In this document: in pieces, positions 1 to 6,222 of the stretch
Layout: the number at the start of each line of letters is the position of its first letter
How positions within the stretch are numbered: position 1 is the first letter of the stretch
From: Alphaproteobacteria bacterium
Lineage (GTDB): Bacteria; Pseudomonadota; Alphaproteobacteria; UBA8366
Length of the DNA stretch: 8,386 bases
Direction: 5' to 3'
Assembly (NCBI GenBank): GCA_030743445.1
Contig: JASLSL010000152.1
Coordinates: forward strand, 1-8,386
Position numbers and translations under genes: made by a program
The notes under the pieces: model-generated
The model's database searches: none
Seen by the model: only the letters and a program-made list of their open reading frames with translations
What the model was told of the DNA's origin: nothing

Positions 1-167
1 ACCTCGAACTTGCCGCGCTCCCAGACCGCCTTGGCGGCATCCTTTGGGATCACGCCGAGCTTGGCCTGCGCGTCGCACGCGTGGGCCTCGATCTCGAACC
101 AAATTCGGAACTTGTTTTCCGGTTCCCAGATGCGGGTCATCTCGGGCCGGCTGTAGCGTGGAATCAT
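1..167 (-). CDS. purB: Adenylosuccinate lyase, N-terminal part (runs off left edge)
   Basis: PurB is a cytosolic homotetrameric lyase of purine synthesis. It releases fumarate from SAICAR and from adenylosuccinate. Only about the first 55 residues are in the window. They begin MIPRYSRPEMTRIWEPENKF, the standard opening of bacterial PurB, with Arg4-Tyr5 at the conserved substrate-binding position near the N-terminus, and continue with the helical stretch typical of the family. The SSxMPxKxNP signature would lie outside the window. An in-frame ATG two codons upstream (173-171) is an alternative start. A GGGAG motif sits about 4 nt before that one and about 10 nt before the chosen one; I prefer 167 because family members start MIPRYS. 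It is divergent from the aldolase-like gene. Identity is secure; only the exact start is in doubt. Confidence 0.93.
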   Translation of the reverse strand, partial: MIPRYSRPEMTRIWEPENKFRIWFEIEAHACDAQAKLGVIPKDAAKAVWERGKFE

Positions 168-292
168 GCGCATATCTCTCCCGCTGGGGCGTAAACCTAT
201 GCCAGACGGCCCGGATTGCAAAGGGCCGGTCCCCACTTTTGTCCCGGCCCGGCGCGGCATACTATCATCCACAAGCAAGAAAGGGGCCGCAC
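168..292. other. Divergent intergenic region between purB and the aldolase-like gene
   Basis: This short gap must hold the promoters of two divergent genes. It contains a 6-bp inverted repeat, CGGCCC (207-212) and GGGCCG (223-228), with a 10-nt loop. That could be an operator half-site pair or just chance in GC-rich DNA. The best plus-strand promoter-like pair is TTGTCC (239-244) and TACTAT (260-265), with a short 15-nt spacer, so it is weak. No convincing purB promoter is visible. I recognise no regulator motif such as a PUR box. Confidence 0.25.
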
Positions 293-1012
293 ATGCTCGA
301 CGAGAGGCAAGCGCGCATCGATCTCGCCGCGGCGTACCGCTGGGCGGTGCGCTTCGGGCTGAACGAGGGGATCAGCAATCACTTCAGCGTGGCGCTCGAC
401 GACGCGCGGTTCCTGATCAACCCGCACGGCTTGCATTGGTCCGAGATCACCGCCTCCGGCATCCTGGTGTGCGACGAGGACGGCAACGTGCTGGAGGGCG
501 AGTATCCGGTCGAGCCGACCGCGCTCTTCATCCACGGCCAAGTGCACAAGGCCTGCCCACAGGCGACCTGCGTGATGCACACCCACATGCCGTATGCCAC
601 GGCGCTGTCGATGCTGGAGGACGGCCGGCTGGAGCCAGTCGAGCAGAACGCGATCCGGTTTCACGGCAAGGTCGCCTACGACGACGACTACAACGGGCTG
701 GCGCTCGACAAGGCGGAAGGCCAGCGGCTCGCCGCCAAGGTCGGCAACAACCGGGTGCTGTTCCTCGCCAACCACGGTGTCGTCGTCGGTGGTCCCAATG
801 TCGCCGAGGCGTTCGACGACCTCTATTACCTGGAGCGCGCGTTGAAGTTCCAGGTGTTGGCGCGCTCGACCGGCCTGCCGTTCCGGAAGATTCCGGAAGA
901 CATCGTCGATCAGACGGTCGAGCAGATGGGCGGCGAACGCGAGACCGCGCGGCTCCACTTCGAGGCGCTGAAGCGGATCCTCGACAAGGAAGAGCCCGAC
1001 TACGCTCATTGA
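293..1012 (+). CDS. Class II aldolase/adducin-domain protein
   Basis: This 239-residue protein is a single class II aldolase/adducin domain. The family includes zinc-dependent sugar-phosphate aldolases (L-fuculose-1-phosphate aldolase), ribulose-5-phosphate 4-epimerase and non-enzymatic adducin heads. The putative zinc site is visible as His96 and His98 in CVMHTHMP and His161 in LANHGVVVGG; GISNHFS near residues 26-32 is also family-typical. The FucA catalytic glutamate lies 19 residues before its first zinc histidine; the equivalent spacing here gives Ala77, with Glu74 three residues away, as in adducin-like members. Aldolase chemistry is therefore uncertain and the substrate is unknown. There is no signal peptide, so it is probably cytosolic. 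The ATG at 293 follows an AAGGGG motif by 6 nt; the frame is open further upstream, but that would overlap purB. The hydrolase gene starts about 14 bp after the stop, suggesting one transcript. Confidence 0.88.
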   Translation: MLDERQARIDLAAAYRWAVRFGLNEGISNHFSVALDDARFLINPHGLHWSEITASGILVCDEDGNVLEGEYPVEPTALFIHGQVHKACPQATCVMHTHMPYATALSMLEDGRLEPVEQNAIRFHGKVAYDDDYNGLALDKAEGQRLAAKVGNNRVLFLANHGVVVGGPNVAEAFDDLYYLERALKFQVLARSTGLPFRKIPEDIVDQTVEQMGGERETARLHFEALKRILDKEEPDYAH

Positions 1013-1026
1013 GCAGCATTCATACC

Positions 1027-1845
1027 GTGACTTCGATCCTGACCTTCAACGCCGGAATGATCGATATCCGCACGCTGGGAATTCCGGTCTACCGGCCGTT
1101 GCCGCGGGTTTCCGAGCGGCTTCGACGATTGCCCGATGCCCTGGCCGCCCTCGACGCCGATATCGTCTGCCTGCAGGAGCTCTACCAGCGCCGCCAGCAG
1201 AATTGGCTGCGGGCGGAGCTCGCCAATCGCTATCCCTATGCCGCCGGCATGCCGGTGGGTGGGGTTCGCCTGGGCAGCGATCTGATGGTGCTCTCGAAGT
1301 ATCCGATCACCGCGACGCGCAGCCTCAGGTTCGAGGTCGCGATGACCGAGGAGAGCCTGTTTACCGATCGTGGCTTCCAACTCGTCGACCTCGAGTTGCC
1401 GGGGGCCGGGCCGATCCGGCTGATCAACCTGCACGCCTCGGCGGGCGGGCTTTTCCGCCATCCGGAGGGGGTGGCGGCGGCGGCGATACGCACTCGCCAA
1501 ATCGATCAGGTGCTGCAATCGGTAGGCGAGGGGCCGGTGATCCTGGCCGGTGACTTCAATGCCGGGTCCGAGGCTTCACCGGTTCACTACCGAACGGTAC
1601 TCGATGCCGGCTATCGCGACGCCTTCGCCGCAGCGGACGGGGAGGGCGCAACCTGGGACCCGAGGAACCCGCTGGTCGCCGGCGGCAAGGAGCATCACTT
1701 GCAGGCGCAGCGGATCGACCACGTATTCCTGAACCATGCAGCGGCGGCGAAACTGCGACCGGCCGACGCCCGCATCGTGCTCGATGGCAGTCCGCCGCTG
1801 TCGGACCATTTCGGCGTGCTGGTCGAGTTCGAGGCCAACGCTTGA
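1027..1845 (+). CDS. Endonuclease/exonuclease/phosphatase family hydrolase
   Basis: This 272-residue protein has the DNase I/exonuclease III/phosphatase fold of metal-dependent phosphodiesterases and phosphomonoesterases. The full motif set is present: Asn8 in LTFNAG, the metal-binding Glu51 in VCLQELY, the SKYPI strand (89-94), His136 in LINLHAS, Asp176 and Asn178 in LAGDFNAG, Asp231 in RIDHVF, and the catalytic Asp260-His261 pair in LSDHFGV. It therefore looks catalytically intact. The substrate cannot be read from sequence; nucleic acid, sphingomyelin-type lipid and inositol phosphate are all hydrolysed within the superfamily. No signal peptide is seen. The start is uncertain: GTG at 1027 gives the best-fitting N-terminus (MTSILTFNAG) but has a weak ribosome-binding site. 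TTG at 1009 would overlap the upstream stop codon and imply translational coupling. It is probably co-transcribed with the aldolase-like gene. Confidence 0.88.
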   Translation: MTSILTFNAGMIDIRTLGIPVYRPLPRVSERLRRLPDALAALDADIVCLQELYQRRQQNWLRAELANRYPYAAGMPVGGVRLGSDLMVLSKYPITATRSLRFEVAMTEESLFTDRGFQLVDLELPGAGPIRLINLHASAGGLFRHPEGVAAAAIRTRQIDQVLQSVGEGPVILAGDFNAGSEASPVHYRTVLDAGYRDAFAAADGEGATWDPRNPLVAGGKEHHLQAQRIDHVFLNHAAAAKLRPADARIVLDGSPPLSDHFGVLVEFEANA

Positions 1846-1869
1846 AGCCGGCCGCGCGAGCGTTAGTAT
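1842..1869 (+). promoter_or_regulatory. Candidate sigma70-type promoter for the Fe-S protein gene
   Basis: TTGAAG (1842-1847) matches the -35 consensus at four of six positions and TAGTAT (1864-1869) matches the -10 consensus at four of six, with a 16-nt spacer. Transcription would start near 1876, leaving a leader of about 20 nt that carries the GGGGA ribosome-binding site (1888-1892) 5 nt or so before the ATG at 1897. The -35 box overlaps the TGA stop of the preceding hydrolase gene. This is consensus reading by eye only. Confidence 0.4.
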
Positions 1870-1896
1870 CGCTACCGGAATAACACCGGGGACGAC

Positions 1897-3186
1897 ATGC
1901 CCATGGGCGCCGACTTCATAGCCGCGTTGGATGCGCGGACCGCGAAAATGACCGACGCGTGCACCCGCTGCGGCGACTGCTTCCGGGTCTGTCCAATGCC
2001 GGCGGCGGCGGGGCTCGACGAGGCCGACGCCGAGGCGGTCGCGGGCGGCGTGATCGACTTGTTGCGGCGCGGTAAGGGAACGCCCGAAGCGGAACGTTGG
2101 GCCGGTGTGTGCTCGGGCAGTGGGTTTTGCATCCAGGCCTGCGACGAGGGCGTCAACATGCGCTTCCTGCTGGCCATGGCGCGGTTGGCCAAGAAACGCG
2201 AGGCCGACGCGGCGGTCAATCGCGACGACGGCGTCGCCAGCTTCAAGCAGATGAGCCGCGGCGTCCGGGTGCTCTCGCAACTCCAACTGCCGCCCGACCT
2301 CCTGGCCCGGGTCGGCCGCGAGACCGAGCCGCGGGATACGCCGCCGGAAATGATCTTCTACACCGGCTGCAACATCATGAAGACGCCGCACATAGCGCTC
2401 CATTGCCTCGACGTGCTGGACGCGCTCGGCGTCGACTACCGGATCAACGGCGGGCCGGCGGATTGTTGCGGGATCCTGCAGTTCCGCGCCGGCGACGAGG
2501 ACAATGCCGGGCGCCAGGCGATCGCCACGATCGAGCGGTTCTCGAAGACCGGAACCTCCGAGGTCGTATCGTGGTGCCCGACCTGCCAAATCCAGCTCGG
2601 CGAGAATTTGATGCCGGCCTACGAGACCGCGGTCGGACCGGCCGGATTCGAGATGACCATGTTCGCGCCCTTCCTGGCGCGCCGGCTCGACGCTCTGCGC
2701 CCGCTCCTGGTCAATCGGGTCGAGAAGCGGGTCGGGCTGCACGAGCATCCCGGCACCGACGGTGTGGCCGAGGCCGCGAGGGAACTGCTTGAAGCGATCC
2801 CCGGCCTCGACTTCATCGATCTGGAGCAACCGCGGGTCGGCTATATGTGCAACCGGCTGGCGTCCGTGCCGGAATACCGGCGCGACTTGCACCGGATGCA
2901 GCTCGAGGCGGCCGCGGCGGCTGGGGTCACGACGCTCGCCGGCATCTACCACGCGTGCCACCGAGATTTCTGCAGTCACCAGCGCGATTGGCCGTTCGAG
3001 ATCGTCAATTTCATGGAATTGATCGGCGAGAGCATGGGCACGAGCCACCCGGACCGGTTCAAGGAGCTGAAGATGATGCAGGACGTCGACGCGATTCTCG
3101 CCGAGGCCGCGGCGTTGATCGACGGCTACGGCCTCGACCTCGACGAGGCCCGCGAGGTCGTGCTGGCCGACCTGCTGGGCGAATAG
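1897..3186 (+). CDS. Heterodisulfide reductase-related (Fe-S)-binding protein
   Basis: This 429-residue soluble protein has the HdrC-HdrB/GlcF architecture: an N-terminal ferredoxin-like domain followed by CCG (cysteine-rich) domains. Such proteins pass electrons for dehydrogenases or heterodisulfide reductase-like complexes. The first cluster motif is complete (Cys22, Cys25, Cys28, Cys32 followed by Pro). The second is Cys72-x5-Cys78-x3-Cys82, with Ser75 where the second cysteine normally stands. The first CCG domain is intact: Cys158, Cys190-Cys191-Gly192, and Cys227-x2-Cys230. The second is degenerate: HEHPG (282-286) replaces the leading cysteine segment, MCN (317-319) replaces CCG, and Cys354-x4-Cys359 replaces CxxC. 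No flavoprotein or HdrA partner is nearby, so the electron donor and acceptor are unknown. The ATG at 1897 has a good ribosome-binding site; ATG 1903 is an alternative. The family is secure, the role is not. Confidence 0.87.
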   Translation: MPMGADFIAALDARTAKMTDACTRCGDCFRVCPMPAAAGLDEADAEAVAGGVIDLLRRGKGTPEAERWAGVCSGSGFCIQACDEGVNMRFLLAMARLAKKREADAAVNRDDGVASFKQMSRGVRVLSQLQLPPDLLARVGRETEPRDTPPEMIFYTGCNIMKTPHIALHCLDVLDALGVDYRINGGPADCCGILQFRAGDEDNAGRQAIATIERFSKTGTSEVVSWCPTCQIQLGENLMPAYETAVGPAGFEMTMFAPFLARRLDALRPLLVNRVEKRVGLHEHPGTDGVAEAARELLEAIPGLDFIDLEQPRVGYMCNRLASVPEYRRDLHRMQLEAAAAAGVTTLAGIYHACHRDFCSHQRDWPFEIVNFMELIGESMGTSHPDRFKELKMMQDVDAILAEAAALIDGYGLDLDEAREVVLADLLGE

Positions 3187-3207
3187 CGGCCGGCGTTATT
3201 CACAACC

Positions 3208-3322
3208 GTCATTCCGGGGCGCGCCACGCGCGAACCCGGAATCCATGCCGGAGACTTACCCACTGAACCAGCCTGCCGTGAGGCAGCGCTCAGGCATGGA
3301 TTCCCGCTTTCGCGGGAATGAC
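3208..3322. repeat. Palindromic repeat-like intergenic element with nested hairpins
   Basis: The ends are inverted: GTCATTCC (3208-3215) and GGAATGAC (3315-3322). A second pair is perfect over 12 bases, GGAATCCATGCC (3238-3249) with GGCATGGATTCC (3293-3304). Each arm is itself a hairpin: ATTCCGGG (3211-3218) with CCCGGAAT (3235-3242), and ATTCCCGC (3300-3307) with GCGGGAAT (3312-3319) around a TTTC loop. A small central hairpin pairs CTGCC (3273-3277) with GGCAG (3282-3286). From memory, the right arm resembles the ATTCCCGC-TTTCGCGGGAAT element dispersed between genes in many proteobacteria. It lies exactly between two convergent genes, ending 11 bp from the radC stop, and could act as a bidirectional transcription barrier, although it has no U-tract. 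Copy number cannot be judged from one window. Confidence 0.75.
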
Positions 3323-3333
3323 AGCGTTTCGGG

Positions 3334-4041
3334 CTAAAGCAACCCCAAACTCTTGAAGCTGGCGTGGTCGTTGCGACCGATGATGACATGGTCGTGCAAT
3401 GTAATGCCGAGCTTCTCGGCGGCCTCCTTCACTTCCTTGGTCATCTCGATGTCGCCCTTCGAGGGCGTGGGATCGCCCGACGGGTGGTTGTGCACCAGGA
3501 TTAGCGCCGAGGCGCCGAGCTCGAGCGCCCGCTTGACCACTTCGCGGGTATACAAGGGCGCGTGGTCGACGGTGCCGCGTTGTTGCAGTTCGTCGGCGAT
3601 CAGCACGTTCTTGCGGTCGAGGAACAGCAGGCGGAGCTGCTCGACCTTGTCGTGGCCCATCGCCGCCTTGCAGTAGTCGATCAGCTTGTCCCACGAGCCG
3701 ATCACGTTCTGGCCCACGATCTGCTGGCGGGCAAGCCGGAGGGCCGAGGCGCGGGCGAGCTTGAGCGCGGCCAAGCCGGCCTCGCCGAGGCCGTCGATCT
3801 CGCCCAGCCGGTCGGCATCGGCGCTGACCACGGCGGCGAAGCTGCCGAAGCGGTCGACCAGCGACTTCGCCAGCGGCTTCACGTCGCGCCGTGGGATCGC
3901 GAGCGCCAACAGCATCTCGAGGAGCTCGTAATCGGGCATGCCTTCGCCCTCGGTCGCGAGGAAGCGCCGGCGCAGCCGGGCGCGGTGGCCCTCGTGATGG
4001 GGCCGCCGGTCGCGCTGCCGGGGATTCGGGGTCTCAGCCAT
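3334..4041 (-). CDS. radC: RadC family JAMM/MPN+ domain protein
   Basis: This 235-residue protein is a full-length chromosomal RadC (UPF0758). It opens with the HHEGHRARLRRRF segment (15-27) usual in alphaproteobacterial members. A helix-hairpin-helix-like region follows (about 60-100, with IDGLGEAGLAALKLA). The C-terminal JAMM metalloprotease-like domain carries His184 and His186 in VHNHPSGDPTPS and Asp197, the expected zinc ligands, plus Glu134 upstream as the likely catalytic acid. The historical DNA-repair label came from a strain whose phenotype was later assigned to another gene; the true biochemical role is unsettled. The ATG at 4041 is directly preceded by GAGG with almost no spacing, so the ribosome-binding site is poor; no better in-frame start exists. 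It lies 49 bp after benE and is probably the last gene of the minus-strand run. Confidence 0.93.
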   Translation of the reverse strand: MAETPNPRQRDRRPHHEGHRARLRRRFLATEGEGMPDYELLEMLLALAIPRRDVKPLAKSLVDRFGSFAAVVSADADRLGEIDGLGEAGLAALKLARASALRLARQQIVGQNVIGSWDKLIDYCKAAMGHDKVEQLRLLFLDRKNVLIADELQQRGTVDHAPLYTREVVKRALELGASALILVHNHPSGDPTPSKGDIEMTKEVKEAAEKLGITLHDHVIIGRNDHASFKSLGLL

Positions 4042-4090
4042 CCTCGCGGTTATGCAAGGATTAGAGGCGGTTTTCCGGGACCGGCGTGGC

Positions 4091-5284
4091 TCAGTTTTCG
4101 CCCTTGTCGCCGCGCCAATACCGGTAGAGCTCCTGGCGTTCGGCCATGAACGAGGCGGCAATCCCGGCCAACACCGCCCAAAATGCCGAGGTGATGCCGA
4201 ACACCGCGAAGGGTGTGGCCGCCACCGCCAGCGCCGCCAGGGCGCCGAAGCGGAGCTTTCCGCCGAACGCGGACTCGAAGGCGCTCTGCAGCGACGAGAG
4301 GATCGCAAGGCCGGCCAAGGTCACGACGAAGGTGCGCGGCAGTACCGTCATCAGCGACACGAGGGTGCCGGCCCCGAGCGCGATCGATATCGTCAGCGTC
4401 GCGGCGATCAGGTTCGCCCAGTACCGGGTCCGCTTCGGCCCGGCCTCGGGCCCGGCGAGGATCGCCGCCCCGGTGCGCGCCACGGTCGCCGCGTGCCCGC
4501 CCAGGAGAGCATTGACCACCGAGTTCAACCCGACCGCGACGGTGATCGGCGTTACCGGCACCTTGTAGTCCTGGCTCATCAGGAATCCCAAGCCCTGCAC
4601 GTTGCCGAGGCCCATCGCGAGCACGATCATCGGCAGTGTGACCGCCAGGAAGGCGGGGAAGGTGAAGCTGATCCCGGGGAAGGCGAGGTCGGGCAGCGCC
4701 CACGAGACGGCCTCGGGCGCGGTCTCGCCGAACAGGAACACCGCGACACCGCCGACCACGACGGCGAGCCCCATCGGCGGCACCCGGGGACTGGTGACGA
4801 AGCGCCCGACGAGGTAGGCGGCGAGCGTGATGCCGGCGACCAGCACGTCGGCGACGCTGGCCGCCACCATGCGCGTCACGTAGACCAGGATACTGCCGCC
4901 GAACATGCCCATGACGATCGGCAGCGGCAGCCAGGCCATAATGCGCTCGCCGATGCCGATCAATCCCAGCACCAGGATCGCGATCCCGGCCAGCAGGTTG
5001 GCGCCGACGATCTCGGCGAAACTAAACTGCCCCGCGAGCGTGCCGAGGTAGATCAGCCCTGGAATCGTCCAGGTGATCGGAATCGGAAGGCGGTAATAGA
5101 TCGTCAGTGCGATGGATGAAATCGCGCCCGAGAACCAGATCACGAAGATCCAACTCGAAGCCTGGCCGGCGCTGAGGCCAAGCTGGCCCGCGACCTCGAG
5201 ATGCAGCGGCAGCGCCCCGAAGACGTACCACACGAAGGCCGTGAGACCGGCCCAGACGGCGGCCATGTTGAAGTCGCGGATCAT
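4091..5284 (-). CDS. BenE family benzoate/H+ symporter-like transporter
   Basis: This 397-residue inner-membrane protein is very hydrophobic, with roughly a dozen predicted membrane segments and short charged loops, ending in a polar cytoplasmic-type tail (AERQELYRYWRGDKGEN). It carries family marks of BenE transporters: the N-terminal DFNMAAVWAGLTAF helix, the WTIPG segment (72-76), and the LGGHAATVARTGAAILAGPE region (261-280), which corresponds to the conserved GGHA...GPEA block. BenE proteins import benzoate or related aromatic acids with protons. No aromatic-degradation genes are present in the window, so the substrate is inferred only from the family. The ATG at 5284 has a strong GGGGGAG site 7 nt upstream; a TTG seven codons earlier is rejected. 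It sits between map and radC and shares their orientation. Confidence 0.88.
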   Translation of the reverse strand: MIRDFNMAAVWAGLTAFVWYVFGALPLHLEVAGQLGLSAGQASSWIFVIWFSGAISSIALTIYYRLPIPITWTIPGLIYLGTLAGQFSFAEIVGANLLAGIAILVLGLIGIGERIMAWLPLPIVMGMFGGSILVYVTRMVAASVADVLVAGITLAAYLVGRFVTSPRVPPMGLAVVVGGVAVFLFGETAPEAVSWALPDLAFPGISFTFPAFLAVTLPMIVLAMGLGNVQGLGFLMSQDYKVPVTPITVAVGLNSVVNALLGGHAATVARTGAAILAGPEAGPKRTRYWANLIAATLTISIALGAGTLVSLMTVLPRTFVVTLAGLAILSSLQSAFESAFGGKLRFGALAALAVAATPFAVFGITSAFWAVLAGIAASFMAERQELYRYWRGDKGEN

Positions 5285-5324
5285 GCGTTGGCTCCCCCGG
5301 CCCAAGGCTAATCCGCGCCAACGC
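5285..5324 (-). promoter_or_regulatory. Hairpin presenting the benE ribosome-binding site in its loop
   Basis: In the minus-strand transcript, GCGTTGGC (5324-5317) is perfectly complementary to GCCAACGC (5292-5285), and the second arm ends at the base before the benE ATG. The 24-nt loop contains the GGGGGAG Shine-Dalgarno sequence. Such a fold could expose or constrain translation initiation. I recognise no known riboswitch or thermometer class, and an 8-bp match could occur by chance in GC-rich DNA. Confidence 0.35.
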
Positions 5325-5350
5325 CGCGCGCTACCCGCTTCTTGCGCCGC

Positions 5351-6184
5351 TCAGGCGTAAGGCGGCTTGGTGTAACCCTTCGGCGACAGGGTAAAAATCT
5401 CGCAGCCGTCGGCGGTGACGCCGATCATGTGCTCGAACTGGGCCGAAAGCGAGCGGTCCTTGGTGACCGCGGTCCAGCCGTCCTGCAGGATCTTGGTCTC
5501 CCAGCGGCCGGCGTTGATCATCGGCTCGATGGTGAAGAACATGCCCTCGACCAGCTGCAGGCCGTCGCCGGGTTGGCCGAAGTGCAGCACGCTCGGCGGG
5601 GCGTGGAAGATACGGCCGATGCCGTGGCCGCAGAAGTCGCGCACCACCGAGAACCGCTGGGATTCGGCGAAAGTCTGAATCGCATGGCCGATGTCGCCCA
5701 AGGTCGCGCCGGGGCGGACAACCTCGATGCCGCGCATCATCGCGTCGTAGGTCACGTCGATCAGCTTGCGCGCCTTGACCCCGACCTTGTCGCCGACCAG
5801 GAACATGCGGCTCGAATCGCCGTGCCAGCCGTCGACGATCACCGTGACGTCGATGTTGACGATGTCGCCGTTGCCGAGCTTCTTGCGGTCGTCGGGGATG
5901 CCATGACAGACCACGTGGTTGACCGAGGTGCAGATCGACTTCGGGTAGCCGCGATAGCCGAGCGGCGCCGACGTGGCGCCGGCGTCGAGGGTGTAGTCCT
6001 CGCAGATCCGGTCGAGCTCGCCGGTCGATATCCCAGACTCGACCAACGGCGTGATGTAGTCCAAGAGCTCGGCCGCGAGACGCCCCGACTTGCGCATCGC
6101 AGCGAAGTCGTCGGCGTCATGCACCTGGATGCCGGCGCGCTCCTGCTCCAGCTTGCCGAACTGGTCCTGTTGGACTTCGTTCAT
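5351..6184 (-). CDS. map: Type I methionine aminopeptidase
   Basis: This cytosolic dimetal peptidase removes the initiator methionine from nascent proteins and is usually essential. The 277-residue product is type I and full length. All five metal ligands are visible: Asp112 (NIDVT), Asp123 (HGDSS), His187 (CGHGIG), Glu220 (TIEP) and Glu251 (QFEHM). The substrate-contacting His94 is in VCHGIP, corresponding to His79 of the E. coli enzyme. About 25 extra residues precede the catalytic core compared with the E. coli protein (MNEVQQDQFGKLEQERAGIQ...), as is common in Alphaproteobacteria. The ATG at 6184 has only a weak GAAAGAC-type ribosome-binding site, but the next in-frame ATG is codon 30, too late. 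The open frame extends upstream into sfsA, but that is not coding. It lies 38 bp after sfsA, probably on the same transcript. Confidence 0.97.
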   Translation of the reverse strand: MNEVQQDQFGKLEQERAGIQVHDADDFAAMRKSGRLAAELLDYITPLVESGISTGELDRICEDYTLDAGATSAPLGYRGYPKSICTSVNHVVCHGIPDDRKKLGNGDIVNIDVTVIVDGWHGDSSRMFLVGDKVGVKARKLIDVTYDAMMRGIEVVRPGATLGDIGHAIQTFAESQRFSVVRDFCGHGIGRIFHAPPSVLHFGQPGDGLQLVEGMFFTIEPMINAGRWETKILQDGWTAVTKDRSLSAQFEHMIGVTADGCEIFTLSPKGYTKPPYA

Positions 6185-6222
6185 CTGTCGGTCTTTCGTC
6201 CCGTCTTCGCCCCTGGTCCAGC

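Noticed and set aside
44..292. Upstream extension of the aldolase-like frame, and a second frame open from 166
   Set aside because: Both would overlap the purB start. The domain begins at the ATG at 293, which has a good ribosome-binding site.
1576..3048. Long open frame of 490 codons on the minus strand, antisense to the hydrolase and Fe-S genes
   Set aside because: The translation is low in recognisable motifs and rich in Arg, Gly, Ala and His, as expected of the antisense of a GC-rich gene. The plus-strand proteins over the same DNA have clear family motifs.
3187..3333. Intrinsic terminators for the Fe-S gene or radC within the palindromic element
   Set aside because: The hairpins are strong, but no U-tract follows any of them on either strand, so only a general transcription-barrier role is suggested.
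4052..5119. Open frame of 355 codons on the plus strand across benE
   Set aside because: It is a charged, repetitive Arg/Gly/Asp/His-rich translation with no domain, antisense to a clear membrane transporter.
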